From: Sciurus carolinensis
Lineage: Eukaryota; Chordata; Mammalia; Rodentia; Sciuridae
Direction of reading: 5' to 3'
NCBI RefSeq assembly: GCF_902686445.1
Contig: NC_062219.1
Span: forward strand, 142,396,057-142,460,056
DNA: 64,000 nucleotides
A model generated the notes under the pieces. The model did no database searches. It had not been told where the DNA came from and saw only the letters and a program-made list of their open reading frames with translations. Within the stretch, counting starts at the first letter, position 1; every line of letters starts with the position of its first letter. Both the position numbers and the translations under genes were made by a program. This document shows positions 11,616 through 22,520 of the stretch, piece after piece.

Positions 11616-12089
11616 CCTGAAATGAAGTTCATGATGAGGGGAAAATACACAGAAGTCCCGATATTACAGAGCTCAAGGGACATTCCCACTCTGCTCATAG
11701 ATAATTTGAAACTAACTTAAGATTTCAGGAGGTGGAGCTGTCTGGTGTTTAGACCTTGAGCACCAAATATTGAGAACCAACATGTGTTAGAAATAACTCC
11801 TTGCTAGTATTCATTGCAGGGACTCAGATGGAATGAAACAGGGGCTTCCAGCAGAGAATACTTGTTTTTTTGTCTGTTTTTGTCTGTATTTAACAAAGCT
11901 GACTGAGTAGGTTTTAACAAATGAGAAGAGATGACTTTATCTCACTATCGACACAAAGAAATGAATATTTATGTTGAATGGCTTGGGGAGTCACAGATCA
12001 ATGTAATTAATTCCACTTTGAATTAGTAATTTGGTTACTGAAGCATCCAATTCTGTGACAGAATTTTGTCCCAGAATTCTAGGACTGAA

Positions 12090-12265
12090 AGAGGTTTTTA
12101 AAAAGGATTTTTATTTTTATAGACTGCATTTTGATTCATTGTACACAAATGGGGTACAACGTTTTGTTTCTATGGCTGTACATGATGTGGATTCTCACCA
12201 TTTATGTTATCATACATGTACATAAGGTAATGATGTCTTTCTACCATCTTTCATACCCCCTGAAG
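12090..12265 (-). repeat. rodent/sciurid L1 3' end, antisense
   Basis: 'ACTGCATTTTGATTCATTGTAC', 'AAATGGGGTACAACG', 'GCTGTACATGATGTGGATTC' and 'ATCATACATGTACATAAGG' recur as the antisense 3' end of a squirrel-lineage L1, from recall. Related 3' ends occur at 21605 and 39590. Confidence 0.7.
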
Positions 12266-12528
12266 GAGATTTTTTTTTTTTGAAAGAGATTTTTAAGAGA
12301 TCAATTACTTTAACTTAAAATGTCACAGTAATGTGAAAATTGAACTTTTAAAAAATTACTTTCAGGGGAATATTTTAATTATTTATCAAAATGTTTAAAG
12401 AAAATATTTGTTATTATATTGAACTTACAGCTTTTTTCCTGTAAATAAAATAAAGCTTTCTTTGGAAGTCTTCTTTTGGCTTCTCAGTACTTTATTTTTA
12501 TTTTTTTCCATTTTTTTTTACTGGTTTA

Positions 12529-12530
<2 letters not shown>

Positions 12531-12555
<25 letters not shown>
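12531..12555. repeat. (TG)n microsatellite
   Basis: About 12 TG units, followed by a diverged stretch of unclear origin to about 12650. Confidence 0.95.
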
Positions 12556-12559
<4 letters not shown>

Positions 12560-12654
12560 AATTGATGGTTGTTTCTCTCTGTGATACATACAATGGATTA
12601 TCAATCTCAGCGCATATAGGAATTAACCTTTTTCTTTTGAACATGTTACTTTAA

Positions 12655-12840
12655 GTACATTTTCTCATTTCATCCTCTAAACAATCTTCCTATCACCATT
12701 TTATAAATGTAGAAACAGATTCAAAAGGGTCAAGTAACAGGATCATGGCCAACCTTACTACCAAGGGTAAGAGCGAGGACATAAATCATAAATCCATGCC
12801 TCCATGATTCCCAAGGCCACCACATCATGCCATGATGCCT
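12655..12840 (-). repeat. MIR SINE
   Basis: 'TTTTCTCATTTCATCCTC', 'CTATCACCATTTTATAAATG', 'GTCAAGTAACAGGATCATGGCC' and 'CATGATTCCCAAGGCCACCAC' follow antisense MIR including the core region. Confidence 0.8.
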
Positions 12841-12849
12841 GCCTCCCTT

Positions 12850-13655
12850 GGAAACCAATTAATAGGTCCAGTTGCATGTATTTTTCCATTTAATTTTCAT
12901 AAAACCTTTAAGAAACCGTAGTTATGTAGGGGAATTGACTATTTTTAACTCTAACTTCTATCTCAGGCCAAGTCAATTTTCTTGTGGAATGATAAAATGG
13001 AAGTCCAGTAGCTTAAGGTGATTGGTTGGCAGAAAAAACAGGATTCAAGGACAGGCTAATCCTTAATTGGGTGATCAGCTTCTGCATAGTTCATGAACAT
13101 AACTTCAGACTCACTCAGGCATTGGATACACTATAAGTGTCATGTTCCACCAGTATCCCAGAAGATGCCCTCCCCAGAGATTTCTGGATGAAACAGGATT
13201 CCTTGTGACCACCAGCCTATCCATGTTAATAATCCACCTAGTGGCAAAATCTCACAGCCTAAAATTAATGTACTTTTATGACAATGGAACACCATTCATA
13301 CTGTTGTTTTAGAAGAATTAGTCCACACGGGGAGGAAAGGGGGTCAGAAAATGTACATTTTTTTCTGCCCCTACTTACCCTTGACCACATTTTCTCCCAA
13401 GGGATGTTGGAGTTCTGGAACTCAAGGAGGGCAATTCCAGTGTATCAGTCTGCTGGCCAGTTTCCTCCTCTTCTTAACTCTGCTTGAAGAATACGGGATG
13501 TGCTCCTGCCAGTGTCTCATGATATGGAACTCACAGCTCACTGAACCTGAAGACAGAAGTTAGAAAGAGCAAGGAAGGGTTAAGACCAATTCATTATTTA
13601 AGAATTGTATCATAGCAGTCGTGAAAGTCAATCCATAGACTCATGAATGGAACCC
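12850..13655. other. unassigned sequence
   Basis: No repeat recognised. The plus-strand frames at 13278-13487 and 13351-13563 (about 70 codons each) have no motif. Confidence 0.5.
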
Positions 13656-13659
13656 AACA

Positions 13660-13910
13660 TTCATTCAATATGGAAACCATATCTGGCGCTTTCGCTATGT
13701 GAGCTTGAGCTTCAAAGAAGTCTAAAGTATGGTCCTGCCCACATGGAGCCCAGAGTCAAGTTGGGCAAACTAAAGAAATGCAGCACCAAAAAATGATACC
13801 ACTACTCTGGTCAGATATGCCTAAGGTCTGGTTAAAGCACAGAGGGAGATGATTGACATTAGGTTGAGTCTTGAGTGATGAGTGGATGTTTCTAGATGTC
13901 CCTCATCACG
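13660..13910 (-). repeat. L2 LINE 3' region, antisense
   Basis: 'GTCCTGCCCACATGGAGCCC', 'AGAGTCAAGTTGGGCAAAC', 'GGTTAAAGCACAGAGGGAG' and 'GTTGAGTCTTGAGTGATG' correspond to the antisense L2 3' portion ('...ctcatggagcttacagtc...' type). Confidence 0.65.
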
Positions 13911-15015
13911 AGTGCAGGTGAGGAGGATTCTTCATTGGCTGCCTCTAAAGTTTTGGTCATTGATTTAGCTTGTTTTTTAGCTTGCTTTCAGTTCTGAGCC
14001 TCATTAGCCCCCTTTAATCCATTTGAATATGTTGCTTCTTTTATCAATTTGAAGAGACCAAATCCACCTGACTCTACCTCTCAGAAGTCACTTCTGAAGA
14101 TCACTTGAACTGTAAGCTTTCATCGTTTCCAAAAAAGGAGGAAAACTGGTATTTTGGAAATGTGACTTTCAAATAGCTAAAAGCCCAGAATTTGATTTTT
14201 TGGAAGGAAAATCAACTGGACTTTTGGTTGGCTAGTACTGTTCAATTTGTACTTTCTATTTCATCTTCTTACAACTGTTAAGAGTCAGTTTTGAAGTGGT
14301 GTGTGTTTGTGTGTGTGCACACGTGCATGTGTGTATTTATGAACTATGGGTGGAATATATATTCTTAGAATATAGGAACCTGATCTTTAAATGACTTGGG
14401 ATACATGGAAATCTTTTGAGTATTGGTTGTCTGAATCTTTGCATAAGCAGTGTTTTTCCTATCAAGAATGAAAAATCAAAACTACGTGGATGGTAGAGCA
14501 GAAAAATAAGGACCACGTCTGGTACACAGTAGATGCTCAGCCAACTGTTTCATGAACCCACCCAGCTGCCCTTATGAGGAGGAAAAGAAGCCTTCCTAGA
14601 ACTGCATTCCAAACAGAGGGTAATTGGGACTGGTCTCCTTTTACTTCTACTGGGATGGGAAGAGTCTCCTGTAATTTTGGTTTGATAAACATAGTATTTA
14701 TAATCTTGGCAAAGAGGAGGGAAAGGAATTTTCCTCTAAGGCACTTGCCGTGGCAAGAGGACATGGGCCCATGACTCATTTGCTCTGCCTGAATCCATGC
14801 ACAGCTACCCAAGCATCCTCACCCCAGATGGGCAGAGGACCAGCAGGAGGGTGACTGTCCCCAGCAGTCTGTTGGTTTCCCCTAGGAAAGTTTACTGTCC
14901 AAGTCGTCTGCACTTGTGAGTGCACTCAGAGCTGATTTTTCTTTGGGAATCCCATCTTCTACAGCACCAGGAAACACACAGGTGTGCATGTGCGCACACA
15001 CACATTTCACACATT
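13911..15015. other. unassigned sequence
   Basis: A mixed GT-rich patch at 14300-14336. 'GGTACACAGTAGATGCTCAG' at about 14520-14540 resembles a MIR/L2 3' tail. Small frames (66 to 91 codons) at 14537-14812 have no motif. Confidence 0.45.
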
Positions 15016-15019
15016 TCAT

Positions 15020-15210
15020 TAATTCTTTACTGGGAGATATAATATGCACCAAGAAACTGCTTAATAAAGTGCGATAACTGTACCTGCCACCCAGGTGAAG
15101 ACACAAATTTCTGCCAGGACCCCAGAAGCTTTCTGAGTGCTCCCTCCAATGCAATCCCTCTTTTTCCCTTAAAGGCAGCACTGCCCTTAGCCCCATGCAA
15201 GGGGAACCCT
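15020..15210 (-). repeat. L1M fragment, antisense
   Basis: 'CTGGGAGATATAATATGCACC', 'ACCTGCCACCCAGGTGAAGA', 'CCAGGACCCCAGAAGC' and 'TGAGTGCTCCCTCCAATGC' match the antisense 3' UTR of old L1 families. It is probably the same insertion as 15940-16440. Confidence 0.6.
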
Positions 15211-15214
15211 ATCT

Positions 15215-15935
15215 GAGGCCTTGGACTCTGGGAACTTCTGGCTTTCTTTCAGCCATATACCTTCTTGATGGGAGAGGAGTCTGGGGTCAAGAGTCTGTGT
15301 GCGCCTGAAACCTATATCTCCCTTTGTAGACAGTGCCCCAAGCTCTGGGACATTGGGACTCTCTATTCAAATGATTCTAAACCCACTTCCAGGTCTTCAT
15401 GGACATTTTTCTTGGGCTATAGGGTGGGAAGTGAAGGTGGATGCTTGGGCCTGAGAGCCAGTTCTGCTTGTGTTACGAACTCTAGCGAGAAACTCCAAGG
15501 GGTCCGAGAGTTCTGAGGTGCAACATGGCCTTCCAGGTGCATGAAGAGATGGGTGTCCAGGTAGGAGGAGAGAACACTTTTATTTAACAGCTTCTTAGTA
15601 TGAGTGACAATTCTTAAACATTTAGGCCCATAATATGCAGTTCTCTATCTGCACTTTTACCTTAATTTCCATATTTATTCTCTTGGTTAATGCTCCAGTA
15701 AATTCTGAAATTTTATTATATGGAAGAATATCAGATAGTAATCCTTTATTTTATAGCCCATAATAGAGATCAGAAAAAGATGAAACAGAAACAAAAAGAA
15801 AACATTAATTACATATAAGACCAAATACTGAGTTTTAATTTACATATAATCCAATAGACCTAGAAGCATATTTATGGGTACACCATTAATAAACGTGGCA
15901 ATTTTCTGCCTAAATTTTCTGTCAGGGGTGGGTCT
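15215..15935. other. unassigned sequence
   Basis: No repeat recognised. The AT-rich second half (15560-15930) lies between two antisense L1M pieces and might be a diverged part of the same element. Confidence 0.4.
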
Positions 15936-15939
15936 GCTG

Positions 15940-16440
15940 AAAGGTAACTACACTAACTTATGGTTTTCTCTTCCTTGCTTTTCTGTATACTTTGTCCCTT
16001 AAGTCTGTACACCTATATAATCACTTTTTTCTGTTTTGAATTTGGTATAAATAGATCTGACAGTATGTGGCTTCTGCTCAGCATTATGTTCATGAGATTC
16101 ATCTATGTTGTAGCCTATAGCTATAGCTTAACATTTTCATTGTTACGTGGTATTCCATTTTATGGATAGACCAGCATTTACCCATCCATATTTACACTGA
16201 TGGACAATGGAGTTGTTTCTAGTGCTAGACCATGATTAATAATGCTGCTATAGAGATCTTTACCTAATTGTTTTGTGTGTACTTGGGAAAAGAATTGCTC
16301 TTTTGTACATGTGCACATTTTCAACCTTAAAGGAAAATACCACACCATTTTCCAAAGCGGTATAAATGAATTTATATTCTCAACAGCACAGTATAATAGT
16401 TTCTGTAAATTCTGATAATTTTGATATTTCATTTAGTTTA
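15940..16440 (-). repeat. L1M-type element, antisense
   Basis: Antisense ORF2 end: 'GCTCAGCATTATGTTCATGAG', 'ATTCATCTATGTTGTAGCC', 'GGACAATGGAGTTGTTTC', 'AATAATGCTGCTATAGAGATC' and 'CACCATTTTCCAAAGCGGTA' appear in L1M order. Confidence 0.85.
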
Positions 16441-16489
16441 ACCATTTTTTTTTACTAGGAATAATTTTAGTTTGGCTTGACCCTCTAAA

Positions 16490-18040
16490 ACATTTCTGGG
16501 TTCAATGCAATCTCTATCCAAATACTAATGATATTTTTTACAGAACTAGAAAAAAAAAGAGTCCTAAAATTCATTTGGAAGAATAAAAGACCCAGAATAG
16601 TCAAAGTAATTCTAAGCCAAAAAAGCAACACTGTAGGTATCACAATATCTGACTTCAAATTATATTACAGACCTATAGTAACACACACTGCATGGTACTG
16701 ACATAAAACAGACACATAGATCAATGGTACAGAACAGAAGGCACAGAGACAAACCCACACAGATACAGTCATCTGATCCTTGACAAAGTTGCAAAAAATA
16801 TACTGGAGAAAAGGTGGCCTCTTTAATAAATGTGCCAGGAAAACTGGTTATCCATATGTAGAAGAATGAAACTAGACCCTTATCTCTCACCCTGAATAAA
16901 TAACAACTCCAAATGGATCAAAGACATAGGAATTAGATCAGAAACTACAAAACTCCAATAAGAAAACACAGGATCAATACTTCATCATATAGGCACAGGT
17001 AACCACTTTCTCAATAGGAGTCCTAAAGCTCGGGACATATTGTCAAGAGTTAATAAATGATATGGCATCAAGTTAAAAAGCTTCTGCAAAGGAAACAGTT
17101 AATAATGTAAAGAAAAAATCTACTCTTCTGATAGAAGATTACTATCTAAAGCATATAAAGAGCTCAAAAATCTTTTTAGCATAAAAACAAATAACCCAAT
17201 TAATAAAAGGGCACGTGATACTTCTCAAAGTAAGAAATACAAATGGCCAATAAATTCAAGAAAAAATATTCAACATCATTATCAATCAGTCAAGTGTAAA
17301 TCAAAGCTACACTGAGATCTCAACTCACTCCAGTCAGAATGGCATCCATCAAGAATACAAGCGATACACATGCTGGAGAGAATGTGGAGAAAAAGCAACA
17401 CTTCTACACTGTTGGTGGAATTGTCCATTAGTACAATCACTGTGGAAATCAGTGTTGAGGTTCCTCAAAAGACTAGGCATGGAACCACCGTAGGACCTAG
17501 TTATACCATTCTTTGGTATTTATCCTAGAGAACCAAAGTCGGCATAGTACAGTGCTATGTGCATACCTGTGTTCATAGCAGCACAATTCACAATAACCAA
17601 ACTGTAGAACCAGTAATGTGTCTGTCATTGGATGAATGGATCAAGAAAACATGGTACATATTAACAATGGAATTTTATTCAGTCATAAAGGAGAATGAAA
17701 TCATAGCATTTGCAGGAAAATGGAAGGAACTTGAGAACATTATGTTAAGCAAAATAAGCCAAACTCAGAAAGTGAAGGTTTGTATGTTTCTTCTCATCTG
17801 TGGAAGCGAGAGAGTAAAAAGGAAAAGAAAGGTGGGGAGAGGGCAGATCTCATGAAAATTAAAGGGAGACCTGCACAGTAGAGGAAAGGGATCAGGAAGC
17901 GAGGAGGGAAATACTAGGGAATGACATGGGTCAAATCATATTGTTAATATTGCACGCTTGTATGAACAGGTAACATGAATTCCACCATTATGTACAATTA
18001 TAATGCACCCCCCCCAAATATGGGAAAAATAAAAGTGAGA
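16490..18040 (+). repeat. 5'-truncated L1, ORF2 C-terminus and 3' UTR
   Basis: Starts inside ORF2 ('GGTTCAATGCAATCTCTATCC'), runs through 'AGAATAAAAGACCCAGAATAG', 'GGTTATCCATATGTAGAAG' and the ORF2 terminus. The plus frame at 17559-17855 reads through the usual C-terminal motif around '...MEFYSVIKENEIIAFAGKW...'. It ends near 'ATTATAATGC' and an AATAAAA signal. Frameshifts and stops disrupt upstream ORF2. It closely resembles the copy at 29568-31640 and looks rodent-lineage. It cannot mobilise itself. Confidence 0.92.
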
Positions 18041-18044
18041 TGTT

Positions 18045-18360
18045 TCTGGGTTTTCCCCCATGATGTGATCATGAAGACACCAACAAGAGTATAATAATTA
18101 GGAGTTCCAAGTTTACTGCTTATAATATCAGTATAGGTACATAACGATCATAACAACAATATTGTACTAAGGACCATAGGTTTCATCTTAAATATGGAAT
18201 TTTAGGGAAGGTCTGTAACCTTAGAAAATCTGTAGTAATAAAATTCAAGAGTTAAACAGACTTGGCCAGTATGCTAATGTAAAGCGCCACAGAGACTGGC
18301 AGATGAACCTGGGGTAAGCCGTCATGCCAACCGGGCAAGCCAACCTCATCCTCTCTGCAC
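18045..18360. other. unassigned sequence
   Basis: AT-rich flank between the L1 3' end and an LTR. No feature recognised. Confidence 0.5.
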
Positions 18361-18363
18361 CAG

Positions 18364-18790
18364 TTTGGATTTGGACGTCCCCCTCAAAGGCTCATGTGTT
18401 GTTGGTTTGGTCCCCACAGTGACACCACTTGGAGTGATACCACTTGGCTCATGTGTTGACGGCGTGGTCCCCACAGTGACACCCCTAGACATAGCGGGCG
18501 GAAGCTTTTGGAGGTGGGGCCTTTCGGGAATTCCTTTGGTCATTGAGGGTATGCTCTCAAAGGGGACTGTGGAATTCAGGTCTCTTCCACTTCCTGGCAA
18601 GAGATGTGCACTCCCTCGGACAGGAGCTCCTGTCTGAGAGACTGATTTCATCAGAGGCTCAAATCAGCGGAGTCTCCTATTCTTGGACTTGAACCTCCCA
18701 AACTGTGTACCAAGTAAAAATTGCTTTTCTTCACAGGTAGCTTGTCTAAGGTATTTTGTTGCAGTGCTGCGGAGCTGACTGGTGTATCAC
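18364..18790 (+). repeat. MaLR-like solo LTR with internal tandem duplication
   Basis: 'TGGATTTGGACGTCCCCCTC', 'AAAGGCTCATGTGTT', 'GAGGTGGGGCCTTTCGGG', 'ATGCTCTCAAAGGGGACTG', 'GACTTGAACCTCCCAAACTG' and 'CTAAGGTATTTTGTTGCAG' follow a MaLR-type LTR layout. The 57-bp unit beginning GGCTCATGTGTTG is present twice (18389 and 18446). The frames on both strands here are by-products. Confidence 0.7.
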
Positions 18791-18799
18791 AGGGATAGT

Positions 18800-19635
18800 T
18801 GCAGTAGCGCTGGACACAATTGCTCCAGCACACTGTGGAGGAGGAAGAGCAGCTGGGGACCCAACAGCTTGCAGCTCGTGAGCATGGCACATCTGTCAGC
18901 ATCTGTTCCTTCCAGAGATAACAATCACCACGTGCTCTGGCCGCTTGGGAGTGAGGACACAAACCAGCCTCTGTAGCAGAAACGGGCACAGCCTCCTCAC
19001 CCGCCCTCTTCCGTGTCCCCCTGCTCAAGTCCCTGAGCTTCCTCAACTCGCTTCCGCTTGCCAATGTGTTCCTCCTCCTCGCCCCTTTGCCCTCTCAATG
19101 CGTTCACCTGGCTGAAGCCCAGCCTGGGAGAAACCCAGTTGTTCACTTTCTCTACATCAACTGCCCAGCTGTTGAGTGTTGCTGGAAAAACTGCACACTC
19201 TGCAGAAGGTGCCACTATAAACCCAGTCACTAACATCATCTGGGCCCTTGATACTGCCAAGGACTTGATACTAGTCCTTCCCTAGTCCCTGGCCAGCTCC
19301 CTTCCATCTGTCTATTTTTCAATTAAACTCCTAATAGATCTTCATTTATAGTATAGAATAGTATAGCGGGCTGCTGCAATTTAGAGTCGGTGGCTATTTC
19401 AGACTTTCCCCTCTCCTCAGAATTTTTGATTTATTGTCTGTGTCTCTCTTGAACCGCGATCCCAGATCCCACGGCTATCCTCAGCAGCCCGTCTCCTTCC
19501 TGCTTCAAGAAGACAGCAGGAGCGGTCTGAAGGGGACTTCCTCAGCTTCCCTCCTCCACGTCTGCAGATTCACTTCGCATCGAAACTCATCCCCACCCCT
19601 TCTCTTGACAATATTGGAACTGTCTTCTCCTGTGC
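18800..19635. other. unassigned sequence
   Basis: Contains minus-strand frames of 87 and 137 codons and plus-strand frames of 64 to 75 codons with no recognised motif. The 3' part (from about 19440) is pyrimidine-rich and may already belong to the L2 copy that follows. Confidence 0.4.
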
Positions 19636-19639
19636 CCAA

Positions 19640-19825
19640 GTGAATTCCTTCACCTGTCACTGGATGCCATCTCCTGTATTTCTGAGGGACATCGCTCTCC
19701 TAAATTCTTCCCACAGAGGTCAAGTTGGCTTGTAGCTCTCCCTTAGGAACTTGGAAGCAGGTGTTTCCCTCAATAGGCAAATCCTTCTGCTCACATGGCC
19801 TTTGCCCAAGCAGGGCACGAGGTAG
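19640..19825 (+). repeat. probable L2 LINE fragment
   Basis: 'CACCTGTCACTGGATGCCATC' and 'TGAGGGACATCGCTCTCC' resemble the L2 ORF2 region upstream of the RT domain. It may be the 5' continuation of the L2 at 20860-21560, separated by the MLT1 LTRs. Confidence 0.45.
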
Positions 19826-20218
19826 TGTTATGGGTTGAAATGTGTTGGAGTCCTAACCCCCAGGACATCAGAATGGATCTTATTTGGACACAGGGCCATT
19901 ACAGATGGATTAGTTAAGATGAGGTGGTATCTCAGTGAGATGGGCCTCTCAGCAACCATGTAATTTTATAAAAGGAGAATTTGAACACAGATGTAGGGAA
20001 ATGGATGAAGAGTAACAGGAAGAAGATGGTCATCTATAAGCCAAGGAGAGAAGGCTGGGACAACTTCTTTCCTCACAACCCTTGAAGGAACCAATCCTTC
20101 CTACACCTCAATCCCAGATTTCCAGTCTCTGGATCTCGGGGAGAATAAGAGAGTAAGTTTCTGTGGTTTAAGCCACCCATTCTGTGCTACTTTATCACTG
20201 TATCCCTAGGAGACTGTA
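19826..20218 (+). repeat. MLT1-family LTR (MaLR), near complete
   Basis: Begins TGTTATGGGTTGAAATG, contains 'CCTAACCCCCAGGACATCAG', 'ATTTTATAAAAGGAGAATTTG', 'CATCTATAAGCCAAGGAGAG', and 'TTTAAGCCACCCATTCTGTG' near the end. These are the MLT1 LTR blocks in order. 'TATAAAAG' at about 19965 corresponds to the ancestral LTR promoter position. Confidence 0.9.
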
Positions 20219-20249
20219 TTGTGATGTTTTGTTCAGTAACTTTATGAAC

Positions 20250-20365
20250 TGCTACCTCGGGCAAGTGAGTTTATACACACCGCCAAGCTTTAGTTTCTTT
20301 GTCTATAAAAGGGATATAGGAGCAGGTGCTAATGAGATATTTGTGAATATTGAAGAAAAAGAAGC
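20250..20365 (+). repeat. MIR SINE fragment
   Basis: 'CTACCTCGGGCAAGTGAGTTTA' and 'CTTTAGTTTCTTTGTCTATAAAAGGG' match the MIR core and downstream part. It lies between two oppositely oriented MLT1 LTRs. Confidence 0.7.
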
Positions 20366-20396
20366 AGAAAACATACTGATCCCAGGGTCCAGCTAT

Positions 20397-20800
20397 ATTA
20401 GTTTGCTAGGGCTAACATAAGGAAGTACCACAGACCATGTGGCTAAACAACAGACGGTTATATCTCACACTCTGGAATTTGGAAGTTCAAGGTCAAGGTG
20501 CCAGCAAGTAGGTTTCACTCAAGGTCCCTTCTCTTGGCTGTAAGTGGCCATCATCCTTCTGTGTCCACATGACCCTTCTTGAGCGCATGCTCTCAGCAGG
20601 TGGAGGCAGGGGGAGAAGGAGAAAGAGATTTCTGGTGTCTTTGAAGAGGACACTAATCCTGTTAGATCAGACCCTCACCCTTATGACCCCATTCAATCAC
20701 AACGACGTCTTTAGAGGACTTATCTTCACATACAGCTAGCCTGGAGGATAGGGATTCAACCCAAGACTTACAGGGTGAAGGGAAGGTTTGGTCCACAACA
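20397..20800 (-). repeat. MLT1-family LTR, antisense
   Basis: Antisense LTR: 'ATTAGTTTGCTAGGGCTAAC', 'AGTACCACAGACCATGTGGC', 'GGAAGTTCAAGGTCAAGGTG', 'CACTAATCCTGTTAGATCAG', 'CACCCTTATGACCCCATTC' and a GTCCACAACA end. It is nearly full length, head-to-head in history with the LTR at 19826. Confidence 0.9.
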
Positions 20801-20859
20801 TTGGTAGATGCTAAGGGCCCAATACTGTTATTCTGGAAAGTCCTGTGGGAACTCTGCTC

Positions 20860-21560
20860 TTCCCTCAGCTTTGCTTTAGCTCTCTCCTCCCCTTCATAGC
20901 CAAGTTCACCCAAGTTTACACCCCAGGTTCTCCTCCGCTCTTAGGACAGTCTGGTGTTCGCCCTCCCTCTCGCCAAGGCGGCTCTCCCTGACATCTTTGA
21001 AATCCTTGCTCCTGAATCCAGCAGGTCTCTTCCAAGTCTTCCTTCACTGGGGAACATTTGCCACCATTGAAAACTTCCGCTCTTTCGAATCTGCTCTTTC
21101 CTTGGGGTGGTCTGTCTGGGTGTTCCTCCCTGCCTCTGCCTCTGCCTCCTCTCATGGCGTCGGGGTGGGTCCCCCCTCAGCCTCCTCTGCTTTGCCTGCA
21201 CACTGGCTTCCTGGCCACCCACCTGCCACCCCAACCTCATTTCCCCTGGGAGCCCCCCTCAGGAGCCCCCCATCTTACCCTCCACCTGGCCCAGAGACAG
21301 GGAATGGGTTCTCAGGGATGGCCCCACCCAGGCGACAGGCTGGGGGTCCTCCGTGCCTTTCCACTGCTCATCCTCCCCTCGGGTCTCTCACCGTGTTCCC
21401 TCAGTGACACTCCGTGCTCTTGTCCCACTCTCTTCCTCTCTGTCCTTACTGCTCTCGTCTTAGTCCAGGCCACCTGCCTTCTCATCTGGATTGCTGAGTT
21501 GGCCCTTGACACTTGGGTCCCCTTGTCTCTCTATATTCCCTCTGTGCCTTAGGGAGAAGT
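20860..21560 (+). repeat. L2 LINE relic, RT-coding region
   Basis: The order of 'ATTTGCCACCATTGAAAACTTC', 'TCTGCTCTTTCCTTGGGGTGG' and 'CTCTTCCTCTCTGTCCTTACTGC' to 'TCTTAGTCCAGGCCACCTGCC' parallels the L2 ORF2 segment from the RT core to its 3' side. This explains the unusually long overlapping plus-strand frames here (136, 164 and 118 codons). They are decayed L2 coding sequence, pyrimidine-rich with few stops, not a host gene. Confidence 0.6.
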
Positions 21561-21604
21561 AAAGTCTCTGAAATAGAAAATCACAGGAGCTCTCGATGGA
21601 AAGA

Positions 21605-21795
21605 TTTTTTTTAATTTAAAAAAAATTTTAAAAATTTGTTCTAATTAGTTATACATGACAGTAGAATGCATTTATGCATTTTGATAAAGCATACATAATG
21701 GAGAATTATTTCTCATTTTTCTGATCATGTACATATTGCAGTATCACATTGGCCATGCAGTCATAGCATCTGCATATCAGAGAAAATATTCAGCC
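21605..21795 (-). repeat. rodent/sciurid L1 3' end, antisense
   Basis: Antisense 3' end with an A/T tail, then 'TTGTTCTAATTAGTTATACATG', 'GCATTTATGCATTTTGATAAAG' and 'ATGTACATATTGCAGTATCAC'. Very similar to the copy at 39590-39785. Confidence 0.75.
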
Positions 21796-21799
21796 TAAA

Positions 21800-22190
21800 G
21801 TTTTTTAATTGAAAAAATATTGCATGTTAAGAAATTATTGCAAAATGCTGTTATGAAATGCATTAGACATGGTAATGGTATCATGTATGTGTGGGGTGAT
21901 ATTTGTGTTTTTCTAAGTATGTATATGAGTGTTTCTGGAGATACTAAACATATGCAGGGGAATAACCCAGTGGGCTAGAGAAAGTGAAACAAAACTTTTC
22001 ATGTACTGATAATTGTTAAAGCCGGTCGATTGATCAATATCCTGTCCACTTTTGGTAATTTCTATAATAAGATGTTTTTTAAAAGTGAATCTCCAAATTC
22101 AAGCCAAAGAATAACAACAACAACAACAAAAAAACAAATACAAAAACACTACAATGTGAAAGAAAAAGAAAGATTTTCTTGTTAAGACAG
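21800..22190. other. unassigned AT-rich sequence
   Basis: Includes an (AAC)n-like patch near 22120. No gene or named repeat recognised. Confidence 0.5.
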
Positions 22191-22194
22191 TCTT

Positions 22195-22265
22195 CAGAAT
22201 TCTTAAGATGACTCATAAGACCCTTCATGAACTGGTCTTTGCTTACCTTTCTTCTAAGTGCAGGA
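22195..22265 (+). repeat. L2 LINE fragment
   Basis: 'CATAAGACCCTTCATGAACTGG' and 'TCTTTGCTTACCTTTCTTC' match the L2 block '...AAGGCCCTACATGATCTGGCCCCTGCCTACC...' type region. It may continue the L2 at 20860-21560. Confidence 0.55.
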
Positions 22266-22287
22266 TGTCCTAAGCTCAGTTCTTCCT

Positions 22288-22378
22288 GATGGATGGATGA
22301 ATAGATGGATGGATGAATGGATAGATGGATGGACGGATGGAGGGATGGATAGACGGATGAATAGACGGATGAATGGAG
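22288..22378. repeat. (GGAT)n microsatellite, imperfect
   Basis: About 22 GGAT/GAAT/AGAT/GACG units in a row. Confidence 0.95.
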
Positions 22379-22399
22379 AATAGGGAAGTAGTCTCAGAA

Positions 22400-22520
22400 A
22401 GCCTGTATTCCTACTCTCATTTTGTAAGTAACTTTCCCTGAGACCTGTGATCTCTCACTTCCTCTCTTTGGGTCTCAGTTGCCTCATCTTCAACACGGGG
22501 AGTAGACAAGTCATTATTTT
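22400..22520 (+). repeat. MIR SINE fragment
   Basis: 'GACCTGTGATCTCTCACTTCC', 'CTCTTTGGGTCTCAGTTGCC' and 'CTCATCTTCAACACGGGGAG' follow the MIR 'cctcagtttcctcatctgtaaaatgggg' section. Confidence 0.75.

Noticed and set aside
17559..17855. 98-codon ORF
   Set aside because: C-terminus of a truncated L1 ORF2, not a host gene.
16490..18040. Active L1
   Set aside because: 5'-truncated, ORF2 broken by stops and frameshifts; ORF1 is absent.
22288..22378. CRISPR-like regular repeats
   Set aside because: A plain GGAT microsatellite without spacers, in a vertebrate genome.
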